64,000 bases of DNA from Pedobacter heparinus DSM 2366 (GTDB lineage: Bacteria; Bacteroidota; Bacteroidia; Sphingobacteriales; Sphingobacteriaceae), in assembly GCF_000023825.1 (NCBI RefSeq), contig NC_013061.1:4340001-4404000 (forward strand), given 5' to 3'. The notes beneath the pieces were generated by a model that worked only from the letters and a program-made list of their open reading frames with translations, did not search any database and was not told where the DNA came from. Shown here piece after piece: positions 18,333-27,886 of the stretch. The position numbers and the translations under genes are program-made. Every line of letters starts with the position of its first letter. Position 1 is the first letter of the stretch.

Positions 18333-20036
18333 ATGAGCAATTTAAATACTAAAGCAACTGCGCAGAACACTTATGATGCGATTGTTGTAGGATCTGGGAT
18401 TAGCGGCGGCTGGGCAGCAAAAGAACTGACAGAAAAAGGTTTAAAAGTTTTACTGCTGGAAAGAGGCAGAAACATTGAACATATAAAAGATTATACCACG
18501 GCCATGAAAAAGCCCTGGGAATTTGAACACAGGGGTAAACTGACTGAAGAACAGAAGGCCACGCACCCTGTACAGAAAAGAGACTATCCTTATACAGAAT
18601 TTAACGAAAGCTTTTGGGTGAACGACCTGGAATGCCCTTATACAGAGGTAAAGCGTTTCGACTGGTACCGTGGCTTTCATGTGGGTGGCAAATCACTGAT
18701 GTGGGGCCGTCAGAGCTACCGCTTCAGCGACCTGAACTTTGAGGATAACCTGAAAGACGGACATGGGGTAGACTGGCCGATCCGCTACAAGGACATTGCG
18801 CCATGGTACGATTACGTGGAGAAATTTGCCGGGATAAGCGGACAGGCAGAAGGCTGGCCGGCATTACCTGACGGACAGTTTTTACCGCCCATGGAAATGA
18901 ACTGCGTAGAGAAAGAGGTAAAAAAACGAATTGAAGCCAAATGGAACAAATCAAGGATCATGACCATTGGCCGCACGGCGAACCTTACGGTACCCCACGG
19001 CGGACGTGGCAGTTGCCAATACCGCAACCTGTGTAGCAGGGGCTGTCCTTTTGGTGCTTACTTTAGTACCCAATCATCTACCCTTCCGGCGGCTGTGGCT
19101 ACCGGAAACTTAACACTTCGTCCTTTTTCGCTGGTAAATACCATCATTTACGATAAAGAAACACAAAAAGCAAAAGGCGTGGTTGTGATCGATTCCGAAA
19201 CCAAAGAAACGACAGAATACTTTGCAAAGATTGTATTTGTAAACGGCTCTACACTTGCCTCGACCTTCATTTTATTGAATTCTGTATCTGATGAACATCC
19301 CAACGGATTGGGCAATGGCAGCGGACAGCTGGGCCATAATTTAATGGACCACCATTTCCGTTGCGGTGCCAACGGGCGGATTGAAGGTTTTGACGATAAA
19401 TATACTTACGGCAAACGGGCCAATGGCATTTACATTCCGAGGTATCGGAACATGGGCAATGATAAACGTGACTATGTGAGGGGCTTTGGTTACCAGGGCG
19501 GCGGAAGTAGAGGTAACTGGCATGCCGATGTAGCAGAAATGGCTTTCGGTGGCGAGTTTAAAGACCAGATGACCGTACCTGGCTCCTGGAATATGGGCCT
19601 GGGTGGTTTTGGTGAATCGCTCCCTTATTTTGAAAACAGGGTGTATATCGATAAGAGCAAGAAAGACAAATGGGGACAACCTGTACTGGCCATTGATTGC
19701 GAGTTTAAAGATAACGAACGTAAAATGCGGGTAGACATGATGAACGATGCCGCTGAAATGCTGGAGGCATCTGGTGCAAAAGATGTTAAAACTTTTGACA
19801 ATGGCTCGGCACCGGGCATGGCCATTCATGAAATGGGTACGGCACGTATGGGCCACGATCCTAAAACATCTATACTGAACAAATGGAACCAGATGCACGA
19901 AGTAAAAAATGTTTTTGTAACAGATGGTTCATGTATGGCCTCTGCTGCCTGTCAGAACCCATCATTAACATATATGGCTTTAACTGCAAGGGCGTGTGAT
20001 TTTGCAGTTAGTGAATTAAAAAAAGGTAACCTTTAA
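18333..20036 (+). CDS. GMC-family FAD oxidoreductase (putative glycoside 3-dehydrogenase catalytic subunit)
   Basis: A 567 aa GMC oxidoreductase without its own signal peptide. Visible: the FAD dinucleotide motif VVGSGISGGWAAKEL (residues about 18-32) with LLLERGR, the GGKSLMWGRQSYRF segment, and the C-terminal substrate/FAD region with MAIHEMGTARMG and DGSCMASAACQNPSLTYMA. Three cysteines (C228, C234, C238, in GSCQYRNLCSRGCPFGAY) fall where FAD glucose- and glucoside-dehydrogenase relatives carry a 3Fe-4S cluster. Together with the upstream small subunit and the nearby cytochrome c (22265) it fits a periplasmic sugar or glycoside C3 dehydrogenase that passes electrons to the respiratory chain. 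The exact substrate is inference. Confidence 0.87.
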   Translation: MSNLNTKATAQNTYDAIVVGSGISGGWAAKELTEKGLKVLLLERGRNIEHIKDYTTAMKKPWEFEHRGKLTEEQKATHPVQKRDYPYTEFNESFWVNDLECPYTEVKRFDWYRGFHVGGKSLMWGRQSYRFSDLNFEDNLKDGHGVDWPIRYKDIAPWYDYVEKFAGISGQAEGWPALPDGQFLPPMEMNCVEKEVKKRIEAKWNKSRIMTIGRTANLTVPHGGRGSCQYRNLCSRGCPFGAYFSTQSSTLPAAVATGNLTLRPFSLVNTIIYDKETQKAKGVVVIDSETKETTEYFAKIVFVNGSTLASTFILLNSVSDEHPNGLGNGSGQLGHNLMDHHFRCGANGRIEGFDDKYTYGKRANGIYIPRYRNMGNDKRDYVRGFGYQGGGSRGNWHADVAEMAFGGEFKDQMTVPGSWNMGLGGFGESLPYFENRVYIDKSKKDKWGQPVLAIDCEFKDNERKMRVDMMNDAAEMLEASGAKDVKTFDNGSAPGMAIHEMGTARMGHDPKTSILNKWNQMHEVKNVFVTDGSCMASAACQNPSLTYMALTARACDFAVSELKKGNL

Positions 20037-20038
20037 TA

Positions 20039-21196
20039 ATGAAAAGAAAATTAAGAATGGGCATGGTTGGCGGCGGTAAAGATGCTTTCATCGGAGCCGT
20101 TCATCGCATTGCTGCAAACATTGACGGGCAAATAGAACTTTGCTGTGGTGCATTGAGTGTCCACCCTGATGTGGCTAAAGAATCAGGAAAAATGTTGTTT
20201 CTTCCGGAAGACCGCACGTATTTGAACTTCGAAGAAATGATCCGCAAGGAAAGTCAGCTTCCTGCTGATCAGCGGATTGATTTTGTAACAATAGTTACCC
20301 CTAATTTTGCCCATTTTGCACCCGCAATGATGGCATTGGAGCATGGCTTTAATGTGGTGATAGAAAAACCAATTGCCCTTTCGCTGGATGAAGCAAAACA
20401 ATTGCAGCAGAAGGTGGAAGAAACCGGATTGATTTTATGCCTTACCCATACCTATTCTGGCTATCCTATGGTAAAACAAGCCAGGCAAATGGTAAAAGAA
20501 GGAAAATTAGGCGTCATCAGGAAAGTAGTGGTTGAATATCCTCAGGGCTGGTTGAGTACGCTGACCGAAAGGGAAGGCAATGCACAGGCGGCCTGGCGTA
20601 CTGATCCTTCAAAAAGCGGAAAAAGTGGATGTATGGGCGACATTGGCACCCATGCGGCACAACTGGCCGAATATATTTCCGGCTTAAAGATCAGCAAGCT
20701 GTGTGCCGACCTGAACATTGTGGTTCCTGGAAGGGCCCTGGATGATGATGGCAACGTACTGCTGAAATTTGACAACGGCGCAAATGGTATTTTAATGGCT
20801 TCGCAAATTGCTGCCGGAGAAGAGAATGCTTTAAAAATAAGGATTTACGGCGAAAAAGGTGGCATGGAATGGCACCAGATGGAACCCAATACCCTGCTGG
20901 TAAAATGGCTGAATGAGCCTGCACAGGTTTACAGGGTTGGACAGGCATACATGTCTGACATTGCCAAACACAATACCCGTGTACCGGGTGGACATCCCGA
21001 AGGGTACCTGGAGGCCTTTGCCAACATTTACAGGAATTTTGCCTTAACTGTAGCTGCTAAACTTGAGGGCAGTACACCTACTGAGGCCATGCTGGATTTT
21101 CCAAGGGTTGAAGATGGGGTAAGAGGAATGGCTTTTATTGAAAACGTAGTGGCATCGGGCCAGTCTGACCAGAAATGGTTTGATTTTAAAATCTGA
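20039..21196 (+). CDS. Gfo/Idh/MocA-family oxidoreductase, cytoplasmic
   Basis: A 385 aa NAD(P)-dependent oxidoreductase with an N-terminal Rossmann motif (RMGMVGGGKDAFIGAVHRIA) and the conserved EKP motif in VVIEKPIALSLDEA; the C-terminal alpha/beta domain contains GCMGDIGTHAAQLAEYISG. No signal peptide is seen, so it acts in the cytoplasm. The gene starts 2 bp after the GMC stop codon. In 3-keto-glycoside pathways, members of this family interconvert sugars and 3-keto sugars with NAD(H); by context this one may reduce or oxidise such an intermediate. Confidence 0.88.
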   Translation: MKRKLRMGMVGGGKDAFIGAVHRIAANIDGQIELCCGALSVHPDVAKESGKMLFLPEDRTYLNFEEMIRKESQLPADQRIDFVTIVTPNFAHFAPAMMALEHGFNVVIEKPIALSLDEAKQLQQKVEETGLILCLTHTYSGYPMVKQARQMVKEGKLGVIRKVVVEYPQGWLSTLTEREGNAQAAWRTDPSKSGKSGCMGDIGTHAAQLAEYISGLKISKLCADLNIVVPGRALDDDGNVLLKFDNGANGILMASQIAAGEENALKIRIYGEKGGMEWHQMEPNTLLVKWLNEPAQVYRVGQAYMSDIAKHNTRVPGGHPEGYLEAFANIYRNFALTVAAKLEGSTPTEAMLDFPRVEDGVRGMAFIENVVASGQSDQKWFDFKI

Positions 21197-21200
21197 ATAA

Positions 21201-22253
21201 ATGAAAACAATTAAAGGACCGGGTGTATTTTTAGCCCAGTTTATAGGAGACGAGGCCCCGTTTAATTCCTTAGATGCGATATGCGAATGGGCAGCAGGCC
21301 TGGGTTTTAAAGGCATACAGATGCCTACCCTGGATGCGAGGTTCATAGACCTGCAAAAAGCAGCGGAAAGTAAAACTTATGCCGATGAATTAAAAGGCAG
21401 GGTAGCTGGACACGGACTGGAGATCACAGAATTATCTACCCATTTACAGGGACAGCTGGTAGCGGTAAACCCGGCTTACGACCTTGCCTTTGATGCTTTT
21501 GCACCAGATGCTTACAAAAACAATCCAAAAGCAAGAACAGAATGGGCGGTACAGCAACTGAAATATGCGGCTAAGGCCTCTCAGAACCTTGGCTTAAATG
21601 CACATGCCACTTTTAGCGGTTCGCTGTTATGGCATATGTTCCATCCCTGGCCGCAACGCCCGGAAGGGTTGGTGGATGCCGGTTTTACAGAGCTGGCAAA
21701 AAGATGGATGCCCATCCTGAACGAATTTGATGCCTGTGGCGTAGATGTTTGTTATGAGATCCATCCGGGTGAGGACCTCTTTGATGGCATCACTTACGAG
21801 ATGTTCCTGGAAAAGGTGAACAACCATCCCCGCGCCTGTTTGCTTTACGATCCTTCACATTTTGTATTGCAGCAGCTGGATTACATCCAGTACATAGATT
21901 TTTACCATGAGCGCATCAAAGCCTTCCATGTGAAGGATTCTGAATTTAACCCCACTGGTCGGCAGGGTACTTTTGGCGGCTACCAAAGCTGGGCCAACCG
22001 TGCCGGAAGGTACCGTTCGCCGGGTGATGGACAGGTTGATTTTAAGACCATCTTCAGCAAACTGGCGCAGTACGATTATACCGGTTGGGCGGTGATGGAA
22101 TGGGAATGCTGCATCAAGGATGCGCAGGTAGGTGCAAAGGAAGGAGCAGAATTTATCCGCAAGAACATCATTAAGGTAACCGACAGGGCATTTGACGATT
22201 TTGCGGCTTCGGGCGGGAATGATGATTTTAACAAGAAGATCTTAGGCTTATAA
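21201..22253 (+). CDS. Sugar phosphate isomerase/epimerase (xylose isomerase-like TIM barrel)
   Basis: A 350 aa AP-endonuclease-2/xylose-isomerase-like TIM barrel without a signal peptide. Metal-ligand-bearing strands are visible: CYEIHPGEDLFDG, LLYDPSHFVLQQLDY, AFHVKDSEFNP and the final VMEWECCIKDA. It starts 4 bp after the oxidoreductase. Members of this family in 3-keto-sugar clusters act as isomerases, epimerases or lyases on oxidised sugars; the actual reaction here is unknown. The GRQGTFGGYQSWANRAGRYR loop is a recognisable signature of this subgroup. Confidence 0.87.
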   Translation: MKTIKGPGVFLAQFIGDEAPFNSLDAICEWAAGLGFKGIQMPTLDARFIDLQKAAESKTYADELKGRVAGHGLEITELSTHLQGQLVAVNPAYDLAFDAFAPDAYKNNPKARTEWAVQQLKYAAKASQNLGLNAHATFSGSLLWHMFHPWPQRPEGLVDAGFTELAKRWMPILNEFDACGVDVCYEIHPGEDLFDGITYEMFLEKVNNHPRACLLYDPSHFVLQQLDYIQYIDFYHERIKAFHVKDSEFNPTGRQGTFGGYQSWANRAGRYRSPGDGQVDFKTIFSKLAQYDYTGWAVMEWECCIKDAQVGAKEGAEFIRKNIIKVTDRAFDDFAASGGNDDFNKKILGL

Positions 22254-22264
22254 TAAATACACAA

Positions 22265-22672
22265 ATGAAAAAAACACTATTTATCCTGGGCTGCTATGTA
22301 CTCGCAATGACAGCTTGTGCAAGTCCGGAAGAAAGGGCCGCTGCCCTTAAACAAGCAGAAACTACTAAAGATACTGCCGGGAATGGGCCGGCAACTACTG
22401 CATCTGCGGCCGACATTACAGCGGGGGAACAATTGATTGCAAAGAATGACTGCATTGGCTGCCACAATAAAGACAATAAGATCATTGGCCCAGCCTATGT
22501 AGACATTGCGGCCAAATATCCTTTAAATGAAGAAAATGTGAACCACCTGGTAGAGAAAGTCATCAGTGGTGGTAAAGGGGTATGGGGCGAGATCCCGATG
22601 ACACCTCACGACGCCTTAAATAAGGATGATGTAAAAAAAATGGTTACTTATATTTTATCGGTCAAAAAATAA
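22265..22672 (+). CDS. Class I c-type cytochrome lipoprotein
   Basis: A 135 aa lipoprotein (AMTAC, Cys18) with an Ala/Thr-rich linker and one haem c site, CIGCH (Cys63, Cys66, His67), followed by GPAYVDIAAKY. The likely distal ligand is the Met in WGEIPMTPHD. It matches the small cytochrome c551/c552-like electron carriers. Placed inside the operon with the GMC dehydrogenase, it is the natural periplasmic electron acceptor for sugar oxidation (inference from position). Confidence 0.92.
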   Translation: MKKTLFILGCYVLAMTACASPEERAAALKQAETTKDTAGNGPATTASAADITAGEQLIAKNDCIGCHNKDNKIIGPAYVDIAAKYPLNEENVNHLVEKVISGGKGVWGEIPMTPHDALNKDDVKKMVTYILSVKK

Positions 22673-22684
22673 ACCAGCAAGGTC

Positions 22685-24106
22685 ATGGAAAAATCGAGAC
22701 GTAATTTTCTAAAAACAAGCGCAGTAGCAGCTTCTGCATTTATGATTGTGCCCCGTCATGTACTGGGTGGCAAAGGCTTTTTAGCCCCAAGCGACAGGCT
22801 GATCGTTGCCAGTATAGGTGCCGGTGGCAAGGGCAAAGCAGATATTGCGGGAATTTATAAAAGTGGCAAGGCCGATATTGCTTTTCTTTGTGATGTGCAC
22901 GACAGCAGGGCTGCCGATAGCGTAAAAGCTTTTCCTAAAGCAAAATATTATAAGGACTACCGTCAGATGCTGGATAAAGAAGCCAAACATTTTGATGCAG
23001 TCTCTGTTTCTACACCCGACCATAACCATACCATTCAGGCACTTGCTGCTATGCAGCTGGGCAAGCATGTATATGTGCAGAAACCACTGACCCATGACAT
23101 TTATGAAGCGCGGATGCTGACTTCAGCTGCCGATAAATACAAAGTGGTAACCCAGATGGGTAACCAGGGCGCATCTAACGATGGCCCCAGGCTCATGAAA
23201 GAATGGTATGATGCCGGCCTGATTGGGGATGTACATACCGTTTACGCCTGGACGGACAGGCCGGTATGGCCACAGGGTATTCCCTGGTCGGCCAATAAAG
23301 CACAGGTACCTGCAGACCTGGCCTGGAACTTATGGCTGGGTACCGCACCCTATAAAGATTATGTAGACAAACTGGTACCTTTTAACTGGCGTGGCTGGTG
23401 GGATTACGGTACCGGTGCACTTGGCGATATGGGTTGCCACCTGCTAGAAGCCCCATTCAGTATACTGAACTTAAAATATGCAACCGAGGTTCAGGCCAGT
23501 GTGGGCTCTGTGTATGTAGATGAGTTTAAAAGAGGATATTTTCCAGACAGCTGCCCGCCATCCAGCCATGTAACCTTAAAATTCCCTAAAACCAATAAAA
23601 CCCAGGGCGACATTGTGGTACATTGGATGGACGGTGGTATTCAGCCGGAAAGACCAGAGGAACTGGGTGCCAACGATGTGTTTGGCGATGGTGGCAACGG
23701 AACTTTGTTTATAGGCACTAAAGGTAAAATGATGGCCGGCACTTATGGCCGGAACCCCCGCTTATTGCCATTGAGCAGGAACGAAAATTTAAATGTGGCG
23801 CAAAAATTTGCCCGTGTACCGGATGGCGAGAATGGCCATTACAAACAATGGGTTGATGGCTGTATTGCTGGCTATGGCAAACAGGAACTGAGCTCGCCCT
23901 TTTCAATTGCCGGCCCGCTTACAGAATCACTGCTGATGGCAAACCTGGCCATCAGGGCTACAGACATACAGCGCAAAGATGCAGAAGGCAAAATTAAATA
24001 TCCGGGCAGAAACATTAAGCTATTGTGGGACAATGCCAACATGAGGATCACCAATTTTGATGACGTAAACCAATTTGTAAAAAGAGAATACCGTACAGGA
24101 TGGTAA
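22685..24106 (+). CDS. Gfo/Idh/MocA-family oxidoreductase with Tat signal (periplasmic)
   Basis: A 473 aa Gfo/Idh/MocA protein with a classic twin-arginine signal (SRRNFLK, residues 4-10), so it is exported folded with its nicotinamide cofactor. The Rossmann motif is IGAGGKGKADI; VQKPLTHD replaces the EKP motif; GRGWWDYGTGALGDMGCH-like text is seen as NWRGWWDYGTGALGDMGCHL. This periplasmic subgroup is abundant in Bacteroidota and occurs next to DUF1080 proteins, as here. Family members with tightly bound NAD are thought to act by transient oxidation at C3, for example in glycoside cleavage by elimination and hydration. Confidence 0.88.
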   Translation: MEKSRRNFLKTSAVAASAFMIVPRHVLGGKGFLAPSDRLIVASIGAGGKGKADIAGIYKSGKADIAFLCDVHDSRAADSVKAFPKAKYYKDYRQMLDKEAKHFDAVSVSTPDHNHTIQALAAMQLGKHVYVQKPLTHDIYEARMLTSAADKYKVVTQMGNQGASNDGPRLMKEWYDAGLIGDVHTVYAWTDRPVWPQGIPWSANKAQVPADLAWNLWLGTAPYKDYVDKLVPFNWRGWWDYGTGALGDMGCHLLEAPFSILNLKYATEVQASVGSVYVDEFKRGYFPDSCPPSSHVTLKFPKTNKTQGDIVVHWMDGGIQPERPEELGANDVFGDGGNGTLFIGTKGKMMAGTYGRNPRLLPLSRNENLNVAQKFARVPDGENGHYKQWVDGCIAGYGKQELSSPFSIAGPLTESLLMANLAIRATDIQRKDAEGKIKYPGRNIKLLWDNANMRITNFDDVNQFVKREYRTGW

Positions 24107-24150
24107 GCAAAACCTGCTAACTTTAAACAACCAAAACCAATTATAAAAAT

Positions 24151-24843
24151 ATGAAACAATATATTTTTTCGGCCATGATACTTACCCTGATGGGCGGTAG
24201 TATTGCAAACGCCCAGTCGGGCAAAAAAGGATTTACTAAATTATTTGATGGCAAAACCACCAAAGGCTGGCATACTTACGGTAAAACCACTACCGGATCA
24301 AAATGGAAAGTTGAAGATGGCACCCTTCATTTTACACCTGCGGGAGATAAAAGTGAGGGTGGCGACCTGGTAACAAACGAGGAATACAGCAATTTCCACT
24401 TAAAACTCGACTGGAAGGTTGCCCCTAAAGCCAATAGCGGTATCATTTTTTATGTACATGAGGATGCAGCAAAATATCCGCAAACCTATAGTACGGGGCT
24501 GGAAATGCAGGTGCTGGACAATGATGGCCATCCTGATGGCAAGATCACCAAACATCGTGCAGGCGACCTGTATGATCTGGTAAAAAGCAGCTCAGAACCG
24601 GTTAAACCTGTGGGCGAATGGAATACTGCCGAGATCATTTCTAAAAATGGCAAGCTGGAACAATACCTGAATGGCGTAAAAGTGGTATCTACCACGCTTT
24701 GGGATGAGAACTGGAAAAACCTGGTTGCAGGAAGTAAATTTGCCAAATGGGAAAACTGGGGTACTTTTAAATCTGGTAAAATTGCTTTGCAGGATCATGG
24801 CAATGAGGTATGGTACCGCAACATCATGATTAAAAAGCTGTAA
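24151..24843 (+). CDS. DUF1080 (3-keto-disaccharide hydrolase domain) protein, secreted
   Basis: A 230 aa protein with a signal peptide ending ANAQ followed by a single DUF1080 domain: FTKLFDGKTTKGWHTYG at the start, GGDLVTNEEYSNFHLKLDWKV, YSTGLEMQVLDNDGHPDG in the middle and ALQDHGNEVWYRNIMIKKL at the end. DUF1080 is a concanavalin-like fold now named after 3-keto-disaccharide hydrolase activity. Placed 44 bp after the periplasmic Gfo/Idh/MocA gene, it is expected to cleave oxidised disaccharides in the periplasm. The activity is from family knowledge and not shown by identified catalytic residues here. Confidence 0.9.
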   Translation: MKQYIFSAMILTLMGGSIANAQSGKKGFTKLFDGKTTKGWHTYGKTTTGSKWKVEDGTLHFTPAGDKSEGGDLVTNEEYSNFHLKLDWKVAPKANSGIIFYVHEDAAKYPQTYSTGLEMQVLDNDGHPDGKITKHRAGDLYDLVKSSSEPVKPVGEWNTAEIISKNGKLEQYLNGVKVVSTTLWDENWKNLVAGSKFAKWENWGTFKSGKIALQDHGNEVWYRNIMIKKL

Positions 24844-24875
24844 TTCACCGAAAAAATAAGAATAATCAACCAAAC

Positions 24876-26078
24876 ATGAATTTAAACAACCGCATTAAAT
24901 TATCCACCATGATGTTCCTGGAGTTTTTCATCTGGGGCTCCTGGTTTGTGACCATGGGTACTTACCTGGGCAAAAACCTGTTGTCAGATGGTGTACAAAT
25001 TGGCTCTGCCTATAGTACCCAGTCGCTGGGCGCTATCATTGCCCCATTTATTATTGGCTTAATTGCCGACAGGTTTTTTGCGGCACAAAAAATACTCGGG
25101 GTTTTACACCTGGCTGGTGGCGCACTGCTTTGGTTTGCTTCTACCTCACTAAATTTCGAAAGCTTTTTCCCTTTCATTTTAGGTTATATGATTGCTTATA
25201 TGCCTACGCTGGCACTGGTCAATTCCATTTCCTTTAAGCAAATGAAAGATCCGGAAAAAGAATTTCCTTCTATCCGTGTGTTTGGAACCATTGGCTGGAT
25301 TGTAGCCGGGATCATCATTGGCTGGTTAAACTGGGAACAATCAGGAAACCTGGTGCTTACCTTTAAAATGGCAGCTGTAGCCTCAATAGTCCTGGGCTTG
25401 CTGAGTTTTGCACTTCCACATACACCTCCGGCAAAAAAAGGAGAAAAAACGAGTTTAGGGGATATTCTTGGCCTGGATGCACTAAAACTGCTTAAAAACA
25501 AGTCTTTCCTGATCTTCTTTATTGCCTCCATTGCGATCTGTATTCCACTGGCCTTCTATTATAATTTTACCAATCCCTTCCTGAACGAAATTGGGGTAAA
25601 AGCTGCCGCCGGGGTCCAGGTATTGGGCCAGGCCTCAGAAACCTTGTTTATGTTGCTGATGCCATTGTTCTTTATCCGCCTGGGCGTTAAAAAGATGCTG
25701 GCCATCGGAATGATCGCCTGGGTAGCCAGGTATTTGTTTTTTGCGTTTGGCAATGCCGATGCAAATTACTGGATGCTGATTGGCGGTATTGTACTACACG
25801 GCATCTGTTACGATTTCTTTTTTGTTACCGGTCAGATTTATACGGACAGGCTTGCCGGAGAGCGGTTTAAAAGTGCTGCACAGGGTTTCATTACATTGGC
25901 AACTTATGGTGTAGGTATGCTGATCGGCTCTATTATTTCTGGCATGGTAGTAGATAAATATGTAGTAGATGGCAGCCATTTATGGAAAGAAATATGGATG
26001 ATACCTGCAGCTATTTCTGCAGCAGTAGCCATTATGTTCCTCTTATTCTTTAGTGACAAAAAGAAGGTTGAGGCTTAA
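24876..26078 (+). CDS. MFS transporter, nucleoside:H+ symporter (NupG)-like
   Basis: A 400 aa integral membrane protein with about 12 hydrophobic helices and no signal peptide. The first helix region LSTMMFLEFFIWGSWFVTMG and the motif IGLIADRFFAAQKILGVLHL are typical of the NupG/XapB-like branch of the major facilitator superfamily, which Bacteroidota often keep in sugar-oxidation clusters. Here it is bracketed by the DUF1080 protein and two isomerase-like genes, so it probably carries a keto sugar or released monosaccharide rather than a nucleoside (inference). Confidence 0.85.
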   Translation: MNLNNRIKLSTMMFLEFFIWGSWFVTMGTYLGKNLLSDGVQIGSAYSTQSLGAIIAPFIIGLIADRFFAAQKILGVLHLAGGALLWFASTSLNFESFFPFILGYMIAYMPTLALVNSISFKQMKDPEKEFPSIRVFGTIGWIVAGIIIGWLNWEQSGNLVLTFKMAAVASIVLGLLSFALPHTPPAKKGEKTSLGDILGLDALKLLKNKSFLIFFIASIAICIPLAFYYNFTNPFLNEIGVKAAAGVQVLGQASETLFMLLMPLFFIRLGVKKMLAIGMIAWVARYLFFAFGNADANYWMLIGGIVLHGICYDFFFVTGQIYTDRLAGERFKSAAQGFITLATYGVGMLIGSIISGMVVDKYVVDGSHLWKEIWMIPAAISAAVAIMFLLFFSDKKKVEA

Positions 26079-26090
26079 GAAAACAGAAAA

Positions 26091-26972
26091 ATGAACAAAG
26101 ATTTAAGCAGAAGAACTGCATTGAAAAACATTGTTGCCGGAACTGCTGCTTTAGGCGTTTCGGCAGCAATACCCGCTTTTGCTGCAGCATCACAACAATC
26201 CACTATGTTAAAAGGAAATGTAAACCACGCTGTGTGCCGCTGGTGTTTTAGCAAGATGGACCTGGACAGCCTGTGTATTGAAGCCAAAAAGATTGGCATT
26301 AAAGCCATTGATCTGGTAGGGCCTAAAGACTGGCCTACACTTAAAAAACATGGCCTGTACTCATCTATGTGCAACGGCGCCGAGATTAACCTGGTAGACG
26401 GGTGGAACGACCCGCAATTTCACCCTACATTGATCAAAAACTATTCGGAAATGATTCCTAAAGTGGCAGAAGCCGATTATACCCAGCTCATCTGTTTTAG
26501 TGGGAGCCGTCGCGGTAAAGATGACGAAACAGGATGGAAAAACTGTGTAGATGGTCTGAAACAGGTATTACCACTGGCAGAAAAACATGGTGTGGTACTG
26601 GTTATGGAACTGCTGAACAGTAAGGTTAACCATAAAGATTACCAGTGCGACCATACAGAATGGGGTGTTGAACTGTGCAAAAGACTAGGTTCTGAAAATT
26701 TTAAACTGCTATACGACATTTACCACATGCAGATTGATGAGGGCAATGTCATCAGCAATATACAAACCTATCACCCTTACATTTCGCATTATCATACTGC
26801 CGGTGTACCTGGAAGGAATGAGATTGACGATACCCAGGAACTGTATTACCCCGCCATTGTTAAAGCGATTGTGGCTACGGGCTTTAAAGGCTACCTGGCA
26901 CAGGAATTTATTCCTAAATATGCAGATAAGATCAAATCATTAAGAGACGCCGTAAATATATGCGACGTATAA
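26091..26972 (+). CDS. Tat-exported hydroxypyruvate isomerase-like TIM barrel protein
   Basis: A 293 aa protein with a twin-arginine signal (LSRRTALKNIVAGTAALG) and a xylose-isomerase-like TIM barrel. Metal-site strands are visible as VLVMELLNSKVNH, KLLYDIYHMQIDEGNV, YISHYHTAGVPGRNEID and YLAQEFIPK, closest to hydroxypyruvate isomerase (Hyi)-type proteins. The export signal argues against the cytoplasmic glyoxylate role of classical Hyi and for isomerisation or elimination of a sugar in the periplasm. The gene starts 12 bp after the transporter gene. Confidence 0.86.
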   Translation: MNKDLSRRTALKNIVAGTAALGVSAAIPAFAAASQQSTMLKGNVNHAVCRWCFSKMDLDSLCIEAKKIGIKAIDLVGPKDWPTLKKHGLYSSMCNGAEINLVDGWNDPQFHPTLIKNYSEMIPKVAEADYTQLICFSGSRRGKDDETGWKNCVDGLKQVLPLAEKHGVVLVMELLNSKVNHKDYQCDHTEWGVELCKRLGSENFKLLYDIYHMQIDEGNVISNIQTYHPYISHYHTAGVPGRNEIDDTQELYYPAIVKAIVATGFKGYLAQEFIPKYADKIKSLRDAVNICDV

Positions 26973-26982
26973 TCCAATCCTT

Positions 26983-27861
26983 ATGAATTCGAGAAGAACT
27001 TTTATTAAACATGCGGGCCTGGCAGCAGCAGGGGCGGTACTCCTGCCCTCTTTTGCCTGCAGCGGAGCTGCTGCGGAACAAAAAGTCGGGCTCCAGTTGT
27101 ACACCCTAAGGGAGCAGATCCCCCATGATGTAAAGGGTGTAATTGAAAAAATTGCCCAGGCTGGCTACAAAGAGGTTGAAACCTTTGGTTATTCGGCAAA
27201 TGCTGGCTATTGGGGCCAGGATCCCAAATCCTTTAAAGACCTGCTTAAAGCCAATGGATTAACCAGTCCGAGCGGGCATTTTGTGATTGACGATTTCATC
27301 ACCTCTGGCAATAAGGAATTGTTAAAGCCACTTATAGAAGGTGCGGCCGCCATCAACAACCAGTATTTTACTGTCGCCCATATCGCCGAGCCGATCAGAA
27401 AAACGCTGGATGATTACAAAAAAATTACTGCACGTCTGAACGAGGCCGCAGAGCTGGTGGCACAATCGGGCTTAAAACTGGCTTACCATAACCATGCATT
27501 TGAGTTCGATAAGCACGAAGGGGGAAGTACTGGATACGAGATCATGCTGAACGGAACCGATAAAAACCTGATCAGGTTTGAAATGGACCTGTACTGGGTG
27601 GTACGTTCGGGGAATGATCCTGTTGCGTTGTTTAACAAATATCCCGGCCGTTTTGTGATGTGGCATGTGAAAGATATGGACAAAGCCAATCATGCCATCA
27701 ATACCGAAGTAGGTACCGGTACAATTGATTTCAAAAACATTTATAAGCATGCCAAGCAGGCCGGACTGGAGCACCTGATCGTTGAACAGGAAAACTTCTC
27801 CAAGGACCCTTATGTCAGCATCAAGCAAAGCTTTGATTATGTAAACCAGAAACTGATTTAG
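26983..27861 (+). CDS. Tat-exported sugar phosphate isomerase/epimerase-like protein
   Basis: A 292 aa xylose-isomerase-like TIM barrel with a Tat signal (SRRTFIKHAGLAAAG, residues 3-17) and Cys just after the hydrophobic core, so a lipid anchor is possible. Barrel motifs include VGLQLYTLREQI, LAYHNHAFEF, RFEMDLYWVVRSGNDP, FVMWHVKDMDK and LIVEQENF. It is the last gene of the cluster, 10 bp after its neighbour; the two adjacent proteins share a fold but little visible sequence, so they are not recent duplicates. Related proteins occur beside DUF1080 and Gfo/Idh/MocA genes and may act as lyases or epimerases on 3-keto glycosides. Confidence 0.86.
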   Translation: MNSRRTFIKHAGLAAAGAVLLPSFACSGAAAEQKVGLQLYTLREQIPHDVKGVIEKIAQAGYKEVETFGYSANAGYWGQDPKSFKDLLKANGLTSPSGHFVIDDFITSGNKELLKPLIEGAAAINNQYFTVAHIAEPIRKTLDDYKKITARLNEAAELVAQSGLKLAYHNHAFEFDKHEGGSTGYEIMLNGTDKNLIRFEMDLYWVVRSGNDPVALFNKYPGRFVMWHVKDMDKANHAINTEVGTGTIDFKNIYKHAKQAGLEHLIVEQENFSKDPYVSIKQSFDYVNQKLI

Positions 27862-27886
27862 GCAGAAATAGCTGAATAAATTAACA

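Noticed and set aside
19341..19898. A 185-codon minus-strand open frame.
   Set aside because: It lies entirely inside the GMC oxidoreductase gene on the other strand and shows no domain or plausible start.
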